Assembly: GCF_030406325.1 (NCBI RefSeq)
Contig: NZ_JAUEQY010000004.1
Location: forward strand, 396,736-460,735
Reading direction: 5' to 3'
DNA length: 64,000 bases
DNA from: Actinomadura sp. DC4
GTDB taxonomy: Bacteria; Actinomycetota; Actinomycetes; Streptosporangiales; Streptosporangiaceae
Shown here: piece after piece, positions 17,256 through 25,800 of the stretch
Position numbering within the stretch: the stretch's first letter is position 1
How the letters are laid out: each line of letters opens with the position of its first letter
Translations under genes and position numbers: made by a program
Notes under the pieces: model-generated
Databases searched by the model: none
What the model saw: the letters and a program-made list of their open reading frames with translations, nothing else
Told to the model about the DNA's origin: nothing

Positions 17256-18116
17256 ATGAACGGCGCGCTGACGGAGCTGCTCGATCTGCTCGACCTCGAG
17301 CAGATCGAGATGGACATCTTCCGCGGGCGCAGCCCGGCCGAACGCCAGCAGCGCGTGTTCGGTGGCCAGGTGGCGGGCCAGGCCCTGGTCGCGGCGGGCC
17401 GCACGGTCCCCTCGGACCGTCACGTCCACTCGCTGCACGCGTACTTCATCCGCCCGGGCGACCCGAGCGTCCCGCTGGTCTACACGGTCGACCGCGTCCG
17501 CGACGGCCGCTCGTTCACCACCCGCCGCGTCTCGGTCATCCAGCATGGCAAGGTCATCTTCACGCTGTCGGCGTCCTTCCAGGTGCTGGAGGAGGGCCCG
17601 TCCCACCAGGCGCCCATGCCGGAGGTCCCGTCCCCGGAGGACCTGCCGACCTTCCGCGAGAGGATGGAGGCGCTGTTCGGCCCGCAGGACAACGACTTCT
17701 TCCGCCGGCGCCCGGTCGACCTGCGTCACGTGACCCCACTGACGTGGGAGGCCGCCCGCGACCCGTCGCTGACCTCGTCGGAGTCGAGGGTCTGGCTGCG
17801 CGTCGACGGCGAACTCCCGGACGACCCCCTGCTGCACGTCTGCCTGATGACGTACGCCTCGGACATGACGCTGCTCGACACGGTGCTGCTCAACCACGGC
17901 CTGGCATGGGGCGACAAGATGACGATGGGCGCGAGCCTGGATCATGCGATGTGGTTTCACCGCCCCTTCCGCGCCGATGAGTGGCTGCTGTACGCCCAGG
18001 ACACCCCGAACGCCTCCGGCGCCCGGGGGCTGGCTCGTGGCGAGGTCTTCACCCAGGACGGCGAGCTGGTCGTCTCGGTCGTCCAGGAGGGCCTGATCCG
18101 CACGACGGAGTCCTGA
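17256..18116 (+). CDS. tesB: Acyl-CoA thioesterase II
   Basis: This 286-aa double-hotdog enzyme hydrolyses acyl-CoA to free acid and CoA. FGGQVAGQALVAAGRTV, HSLHAYFIRPGDPSVP and RDGRSFTTRRV mark the first hotdog. SLDHAMWFHRPFRADEW and NASGARGLARGEVFTQDGEL mark the second. Length is normal. ATG 17256 has TAGGGA 9 nt upstream. The gene is intact, but its last 110 nt and the first 20 nt of its 3' flank recur as damaged copies at 28838-28967 and (stop codon only) 31568-31677. An integrase relic lies just downstream. This suggests that the gene's 3' end served as an integration site for a mobile element. Confidence 0.94.
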   Translation: MNGALTELLDLLDLEQIEMDIFRGRSPAERQQRVFGGQVAGQALVAAGRTVPSDRHVHSLHAYFIRPGDPSVPLVYTVDRVRDGRSFTTRRVSVIQHGKVIFTLSASFQVLEEGPSHQAPMPEVPSPEDLPTFRERMEALFGPQDNDFFRRRPVDLRHVTPLTWEAARDPSLTSSESRVWLRVDGELPDDPLLHVCLMTYASDMTLLDTVLLNHGLAWGDKMTMGASLDHAMWFHRPFRADEWLLYAQDTPNASGARGLARGEVFTQDGELVVSVVQEGLIRTTES

Positions 18117-18126
18117 CCTGGTGAGA

Positions 18127-18159
18127 CGCGGCTTCCTCGAGGAGGGCGAGGAAGCCGCG
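18127..18159 (+). terminator. tesB terminator hairpin
   Basis: CGCGGCTTCCTC (18127-18138) pairs perfectly over 12 bp with 18148-18159 around a 9-nt loop. The tesB-end relic at 28838-28967 keeps only the start of the left arm, so it is broken within this hairpin. Confidence 0.8.
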
Positions 18160-18225
18160 CGACAAACGCGTCGACGGCTGGGAGGCCCGGCGCGTAGCGA
18201 ACCAGGAGAGCGACCGGGAACGATC

Positions 18226-18452
18226 TCACTGTGTGTCATCCCGGATCGGAGACCCTCGCTGAGGGCCACCGTTTTGTGCGGGGAGTGTGCCAGCTCGGCC
18301 GGTGGCTCGCTCTGGCCGTGGATCGCCCCTGGCGTAGGTCTGGAGCAGCACGGGCACCGTGTTGCCGGCGTGGCGCGCCGCCTCTGCGGCAGGAACGAAC
18401 ACCCGAGTTGAGCCAGAGCGTCAGGGCAGCGTGACATAGGCCGGACGGTCAG
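18226..18452 (-). pseudogene. Decayed tyrosine-recombinase (integrase) C-terminus
   Basis: On the minus strand, frame ending at the stop 18226-18228, the sequence AEAARHAGNTVPVLLQTYA resembles the integrase tail around GHS and the catalytic Tyr. One base out of frame and directly upstream (18398-18448), GLCHAALTLWLNSGV matches the usual DLRHAALSLWLNSGV. The parts join only through a frameshift. The catalytic Arg before His is Cys, GHS is GNT, and a stop precedes the fragment. It is therefore a dead remnant of an actinophage or ICE-type integrase. It sits 67 nt past the tesB terminator, where an element's integrase would be next to its attachment site. No longer N-terminal part was found. Confidence 0.6.
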
Positions 18453-18687
18453 AGGCGAGGCGACAGGTGAGGTGGTAAGGGCGAGCCGTCGCGGCAAGAC
18501 GAATGGTTACGTCATCTGATTGACCGGGTGACCAATTACCCCACGAGGATAGGTATCGGCGCCGACGAAAGGCCGTCGTTTCCCGGCACGACAGCTGTGA
18601 AATATCCGACTCACCATTGCGATGTCCACATTCGGACACCGGGAAGACCGTCTATCCCGGCGCCGACTGATCGGTGATAGTCGGACC

Positions 18688-19695
18688 ATGATTGAGACTG
18701 TGTTCCGGAGTGAGGACGTACCGTCGGCAGAACGGTTCGCCCGCTGGCACGAGATGAGCAACCGCAAACACGCGCCGGTGATGATCCGCAGTGATCACAA
18801 GGCGGATTTCCAGGCCACCACGCGGAACCTGGACCTCGGAGCCGTTCAGGTGACCGAACTGACCTTCCCGCCCGTGTACGTGAGCCGCCCCCCGAAACTG
18901 ATTCGCCAGTCCGATCCGGAGACCTTCGCCGTGTGGCTCGGCCTGCGGGGGACCATGGAGATCGCCCAAGGCGGCCGATGTGTAGAACTCGCCCGCGACG
19001 AATTGGTGCTCTATGACAGCTCACGGCCCTACCACGGTCGGGCGGACGCGGTCACGGGAGTTGAGGTGGAATTCTTTCGCGCGCTGATGCCCATACCCTC
19101 TAACGCCATTGCCAGGATCACCGCGATCCGCATACCGGCAGGCGAGGGAATACCCGCCCTGTTTCATCGCCACCTCATCGAACTGATCCGGCAGGCTCCC
19201 CGCTTCCGGCCGGCCGACACCGCCCGCCTGGCCACCATCACCCTGGATCTGATGGCCGCGATGTGCGCCTCCCTCATCGAGGCAGACAACTGTCTACCGC
19301 CCGAGACACGCCAGCGTGCCCTGCAGGCGCAGATCCACGACTTCGTGCTGCGGAACCTCGGGGACCCCGACCTGTCAGCCGACACCATCGCCGCCGCTCA
19401 CCAGATCTCCGTGAGCTACCTGTACAAACTCTTCGAACAACAGGGCCTGACCGTGGCCGGCTGGATACGCCAACGCCGACTCGGACGCTGCCGCCGCGAT
19501 CTCGCCGACCCTCAACTGAGCCAGGTACCGATCCACGCCATCGCGACTCGCTGGGGCTTCACCAACAACGCCCACTTCAGCCGGCTCTTCCGGGCCGCAT
19601 ACGGCATGTGCCCAAAGGACTACCGGGCGATCCGAACGCCGTCCAAGGGAGTGTCACCTCAGAGGCTCGCGGACGACAGTCCCGGCCAAGCGTGA
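18688..19695 (+). CDS. AraC-family transcriptional regulator (AraC-binding-like sensor)
   Basis: This 335-aa regulator has an N-terminal cupin-like ligand domain (AraC_binding_2 type) and a C-terminal double helix-turn-helix from about residue 225. ISVSYLYKLFEQQGLTVAGWIRQRRL is the first HTH; AIATRWGFTNNAHFSRLFRAAYGMCPKDYR is the conserved second one. ATG 18688 (MIETVFRSED) is chosen over an upstream in-frame ATG because it fits family starts. It stands between the integrase relic and the Rhs gene and may be cargo of the same island. It is 108 nt upstream of and co-oriented with the Rhs gene, so it may regulate it. No operator could be recognised. Confidence 0.85.
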   Translation: MIETVFRSEDVPSAERFARWHEMSNRKHAPVMIRSDHKADFQATTRNLDLGAVQVTELTFPPVYVSRPPKLIRQSDPETFAVWLGLRGTMEIAQGGRCVELARDELVLYDSSRPYHGRADAVTGVEVEFFRALMPIPSNAIARITAIRIPAGEGIPALFHRHLIELIRQAPRFRPADTARLATITLDLMAAMCASLIEADNCLPPETRQRALQAQIHDFVLRNLGDPDLSADTIAAAHQISVSYLYKLFEQQGLTVAGWIRQRRLGRCRRDLADPQLSQVPIHAIATRWGFTNNAHFSRLFRAAYGMCPKDYRAIRTPSKGVSPQRLADDSPGQA

Positions 19696-19803
19696 AAGAA
19701 CCGGCAACAACAGTGCGTAAAACGTCAACGACTTCCTCCTGAGGGCGCGACAGGCTCGGGCGCACGATGGTCCGTTACACCGCGCTGCCTTCCGGGAGGC
19801 GTT

Positions 19804-22800
19804 ATGGGTCGCTCACGGTTCGTTGCCCAGATCAGCAGGTCCGTGTGGTTGCGGCCGGTGGTTCTGCTGGTGGGTATGGCGCTGGCGTTCGGGGGATTGC
19901 TGGGTGGTGGCGTTCCGGTCCCGCCCTCGTTGACGAGCCGGGCGCATGTGGTGACGCCGAAGCAGCGATCGGGTTCCGCCGCCGGCAGGGCGCATCTGGT
20001 GTCCTCGAAGCAGACGACGGCCAGGGGCGACGGGAGGAAGCGGTTGCCGCAGCGGCTGCCGCAGCGGCCGAAGAACGCGCCGCCGGTGGAGCGACCGTTC
20101 ACCCCCCAGGTGGTCAAGACCGGCGGGAAGCGACCCGCGCCACCGCACCGGGTCGGCTTGATGCCCAAGCGCGGGCCGGTGAAGGTCACCGGGTTCGACG
20201 CGAAGCGCAGCGTGGCGGATCCGGGGCAGCGTGGCCGGTTCACCGATCGGTATCGCAACCCCGATGGGACGTGGACGGCGCGGGTCTACACCCGTCCGGT
20301 CAACTACCGGGACGCGACGGGCGCGTTCCAGCCGATCGACGCCAGGCTCGTCGATGACGGCCACGGTCAGTGGCGGAACACGGCCGACGGCAGCCGGTTG
20401 ACGTTCGCCGGGAGAGCCTCCGGGCAGGATCTGGCGACGATGGATCTGGGTCGCGGCAGGCGGTTCGGGTTCGGAGTGGCAGGCGCTGCCACGGTGCCCG
20501 GGACGGCCCGGGCCGACACGGTGCGGTACGCCGGTATCGAGCCGGGCACGGATCTGGTCCTGCAGTCGCTGAACGGCGCCAGCATCAAGGAGAAGCTCGT
20601 CCTGCGGTCCCCGGGCGGTGCCTCGTCGTGGGAGTTCCCGTTGCGCACCGACGGGCTGGTGCCGCGGCTGGCCGCTGACGGCAGCGTCGAGGTGGTCGAC
20701 GCGGCCGGTGCGGTGGTGGTGCACATCCCGCACGGCTTCATGGTCGACGCGAAGATCGACCCGCGTTCGGGGGAGGGCGCCCGTTCGCAGGCCGTCGCCT
20801 ACGGACTGGAGGAGCGCGGCGGCCGATGGGTGCTGAAGGTGACCGCCGACCACGCATGGCTGGCGGATCCGGCGCGAGTGTTCCCGGTGACGGTGGACCC
20901 GACGTCGGTGACGAACTTCAGTGACACCTCCGACACCTATGTGCAGACCGGCTACGGGTCGAGCCCGTACACCGAGGACCAGCTGAAGGTCGGCACGTAC
21001 GACGGGGGCTCTACCAAGGCCGCCACGTATCTGGGATTCTCCCAGGTCGACAACGACCTGAGCCATTCCAAGATCTATGACGTCGACCTGCACCTGATGA
21101 ACGCGTGGTCGTACTCGTGCAAGGACGAGCCGATCTCGGTGCATCCGGTGACGCAGAGCTGGGGGCAGGCGTCGATCGCGGCCTATCCGGGTCCGTCGTA
21201 CGGGTACGCGCTGGCGTCGCGGAGTTTCGCGGACGGATGGACCAGCGGCAGCGGCGCGGCCAGCCCGTGTCCGGCCAGATGGGAGGGCATCGATCTGGGT
21301 ACGGCCGGGGACGCCCTGGTGCAGGGGTGGGTGGACGGCACCAAGGCGAACTACGGGTTGACGGTGCGGGCCTCGACGACGAGCAGCTATGGCTGGAAGA
21401 AGTTCTCCAGCAGGGAGACCCCCAACGGCCCGTACATGAGCATCGTCTACAGCCCGTACAACGCCACGTACACGATGGCGGACAACCCGGTGGTGTTCAA
21501 CCCGCCGGTGCTCAACAACCAGGCCGGCTACGTGCATGTGAAGGTCACCGACAAGGGCCACACCACCTGGACACCGACCAACGGCTACAAGCTGTCCTAC
21601 GAGGTGTTCGACCAGGCCGGTAACCAGATCAAGCACGTCGCCGCGCAGACGGTGATGCCGGGAAACGTCGCCTACGGGCAGACGGCCACGGTCAACGCGA
21701 AGGTCAACGCCCTGCCGCCGGGCACCTGGACGATCAAGTTCGACATGGTCACCAGCGGCGGCGCGTTGTTCTCCGACTGGGGTGTGGCGCGCACGGCGCA
21801 GGTGAAGGTGACGGTCCCGGACGTCCCGGCCCGACTCAACGAGATGTCGCCGCACAACAATCTCCAGGTCGGGTCGCTGACCCCGCAGTTGTTCGCGGAC
21901 GCGGTGAGTGTGGACGCGTGGCCGTCGGCGACGGTGAACTACCAGTTCACGGTGTGCGCGGCACCGTGGATCGACTGGTCGTGGTGTGTGACCTCGCCGT
22001 GGCAGCAGACCCCGAAGTGGACGGTGCCAGACACCGATCCGGCAAAACGGCTGGAGTGGGCCAACGAGTACTACTGGACCGTGTCGGTCAACGACGGTGG
22101 CGGCACGACCACCAACGGCCCGTGGCATAAGTTCGCAACCGCCGTGCAGCAGCCGGAGATCACCTCCCACCTGGCCGCCACGGCGTCCGGTGGCCAGGAG
22201 TTCGACCAGCAGACCGGTAACTTCATCACCACGGCGACGGACGCGAAGGTCGCGGCGGTGGGGACGCCGTTGTCGGTGACCCGCACCTACAACAGCCTCG
22301 ACCCACGTACGGGCGGGATGTTCGGTGCGGGCTGGACCAGCCGCTACGACATGAAGGTGGTTCCCGACAGCGCCGGTAGCGGCAACGTGGTGGTCACCTA
22401 CCCGTCCGGGCAGGAGGTCCGGTTCGCCGGCAACGGTGACGGCACCTACGCCCCGCCCATCGGGATGTTCGCGACCCTGGCGGTGAACGGTGGAGGGTGG
22501 CGGCTGCGCGACAAGTCCTCCACCACCTACGACTTCGATTCAGCCGGCCGGCTGACGTCCATCACCGATCACCGGGGGCGCGCGCAGAGTCTCGCGTACG
22601 GAACGGGCGGCAAGCTGTCGGTGGTCACGGCGACCGGTGGCCGGTCGCTGACGTTCGGGTGGTCGGGCAACCATGTGCAGACCGTGAGCACCGACCCGGT
22701 TGACGGGTCGCCGTTGACGTGGACCTACTCCTACAGCGGGGACACCTTGACGAAGGTGTGCCCGCCCACGTCGGCCACGGCGTGCACGAGCTACTCCTAC

Positions 22801-25800
22801 GGGTCGGGCTCGCATTACCGCACTACGGTGCTGGACGACAACCCGGTCGGGTACTGGCGGCTGGGGGAGGCCGCCGGGACCACCGCGAACAGCGAGGCGG
22901 CGGCGAATCTCGGCACCGACAAGGGCACGTACGCCGCGGCGACCCTCAACACCGCGGGTGCGGTGGGCGGCACCGGTGACAAGGCGGTGCACCTGGCCGG
23001 TGCGGGGAGCGTGCGGCTGCCGGACCGCTATGTCAGCAAGCAGAGCGGCTACCTGGCGGTGGAGGCCTGGTTCAAGACCTCCGGCAAGGGCACGATCCTG
23101 GCCTACCAGAACGCGGCCGCCGGGTCGTCGCCCACCAATTTCACCCCGGCGGTCTACGTCGGCGGGGACGGGAGGCTGCGCGGCCAGTTCTGGAACGGGA
23201 CGGCCACGCCGATCACCTCATCCGGTGTGGTGAACAACGACCAGTGGCATCACGTGGTGCTGTCCGGGCAGGGCGGCAGCCAGACCCTGTACCTGGACGG
23301 GTCGGTCGTCGGTTCCCTGGACGGGACGATCGATCACCTGAACCAGCCGTACGTGTATGCGGGATACGGGTGGGCGTCCTCGCACTGGCCGCAGACCGTG
23401 ACGACAGCGGGCAGCAACTTCTACTTCACCGGCGACATCGACGAGGTGGCGATCTACGACAAGCCGCTCGGCCTGCCGGCGGTGCAGCAGCACTACGCGG
23501 CGCGGCTGGCGGCCCAGCAACTGACCCAGGTCACGTTGCCGACCGGCCGGGTGCACGCGATCAACACCTACGACACCGGCCACGACCGGCTGGCCACCCA
23601 GACCGACCACAACGGCGGGGCGTGGGCGCTGGGCACCCCGGCGTACTCGGGGACCACCGATGCTCCGGTCAAGACCGTCACCCTGGACACTCCGGCCGGC
23701 ACTGGCACCATGACCTACCGCTACGACCCGCTGCGGGGCAACCGGATCACTTCGGAGACCGACCAGCTGGGCAAGACGACCACCTACGGGTACGACATCG
23801 CCGGACACCTGGCGACGGTCACCGATGCCAACGGCAACGAGACCGCCATGGCCTACGACGAGCGCGGGAACCTGGACTGGCAGCGGAGATGCCGGGACCC
23901 CGACACCTGCTACGCCGAGTACTGGAGCTACTACCTCAACTCCGGTGACCCGTTCGATCCCCGTAACGACCAGCTGACCGCCCACCAGGACGGGCGCACC
24001 GTGAATCCGTCCGCGAGTCCGTACACCACGACCTGGCAGTACGACACCTATGGGCAGCAGACACAGCAGCAGTGGCCCGGCACCGACGAGTTCCCCGATG
24101 GCGTTCACGGGCTCGCCTATGAGTACACCGACGGCACCGAACCCGCCTGGGGCGGCGGCAGCACACCCGCGGGGTTGCTGAAGCGGCAGTCGAACGGGAG
24201 CGGCCGGACCACCCACACCTTCACCTACACCTCGGCCGGTGACGTGGCGCGCGACACCGACGCCGCGGGGAAGGCGACCAGCTACACCTACGACGCGCTC
24301 GGCCGGGTGCTGACCACGACGGAGACCTCCGACGCCCACCCCGCGGGGGTGACCACCAGCCTGGCCTACGACGGGGAGGACCGGGTCACCACCGAGACCG
24401 GGCCCGCCGTGACCAACGAGGTCACCGGGGTCACCCACACCGCGCAGACGCGCTACACCTACGACGACGACGGCAACCGGCTCACCGAGACCCTCGCCGA
24501 CACCACCGGTGGTGACCCCGGCCGGGTCACCACGTACACCTACGACTCGCACGGACGTCCCGACAGCGTCACCGACCCCGAGAACCACACGCGGTACGCA
24601 ACCTTCGACACCACCGGCGCACGCACCACCGAGATCGACCCGCTCGGTCACACCTACGCCCTCACCTACACGCCGCGCGGGCAACCGGCCACCCGCACCC
24701 TCAAGGGCTGGACCGGCAACCCCGACCATCCGAGCTCGGCCCGGGACCTGGTGGTCGACTCCTACGCCTACGACGACGGCGGCCGCCTCGCCTCCCACAC
24801 CGACGTGATGGGCCGTACCCTCGCTTACACCTACTACGGCGACGATCTGCTCGCCCAGACCACCGCCCGGGGCGTGACGCTCAACAACGCCTCCACCGGC
24901 CGCGACGTGGTGATGGAGTCCGACACCTACGACGGCGCGGGCCACCTGACCACGCAGGTCACCGGGGGCGGGAAGAAACGGGTCGACTACGTCTACGACC
25001 AGATCGGCAATCGGGTCGCCCAGGTCGTCGACCCCGACGGGGTGGCCCGGCGCACCGACAACAAACTCGACGCCGACAACAACGTCGTCAAGACCACGCT
25101 GACCGATGGCGGCTCGGAGCGCCAGGAGGTCACCTCCTACACCTTCGACGCGCTGCACCGGACGACCGCACGGACCGTGGAGAACGGCGACGAGGATCTC
25201 ACCACGACGTACACCCGAAACCAGCTCGGAGACATCACCTCGGTGGTAGACCCGCGCGGCAACGCCGCCGGTGCCACGCCCGCCGACCACACCACCACCA
25301 TGCGATATGACCCGGCGGGCCGGCTCGTCCAGGTCACCCAGCCGCCGGCCCAAGTCGAGCGAAACGGAGCCCCGGCCGTACAGTCCAACCCGACCCTCAA
25401 GATCGGGTACGACACCGCCGGCGAACGCACCCAGATCACCGACCCAGAAGGCCGTAAGAAGACCATCGGCTACGACAGGACCGGCCAGACCATCGCTCTG
25501 GCGCAGCCGTCCTACACCCCACCCGGTGGCACGGCGTTCACCGCGACCACCACCTTCGCCTACGACGCCGCCGGGCAACTGCTGAGGCAGACCGATCCGC
25601 GGGGCGACACCACCAGCTACGCCTACGACGCGCTCGGCAACTCCGTTCACCGCGACGACCCGCGGCTGTCCACCGAGAACAATCCCGGACGCTGGAGCTA
25701 CGACTACGACACCGCCGGTGAGCCGCTGTCCGAGACCGATCCGATGGGCGCCCGCACCGAGGCGACCTACGACGACCTGGGCCGCCAGATCACCCAGACC

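Noticed and set aside
18121..18411. 96-codon plus-strand ORF downstream of tesB
   Set aside because: It runs through the terminator and antisense to the integrase relic, with no similarity.
19813..22170. A 785-codon minus-strand frame under the Rhs gene
   Set aside because: It is Arg/Gly/His-rich, lacks any domain and lies fully antisense to a clear Rhs reading frame.
23218..25650. An 810-codon minus-strand frame under the YD repeats
   Set aside because: It is the Gly/Val/Arg-rich shadow of the repeat-coding strand.
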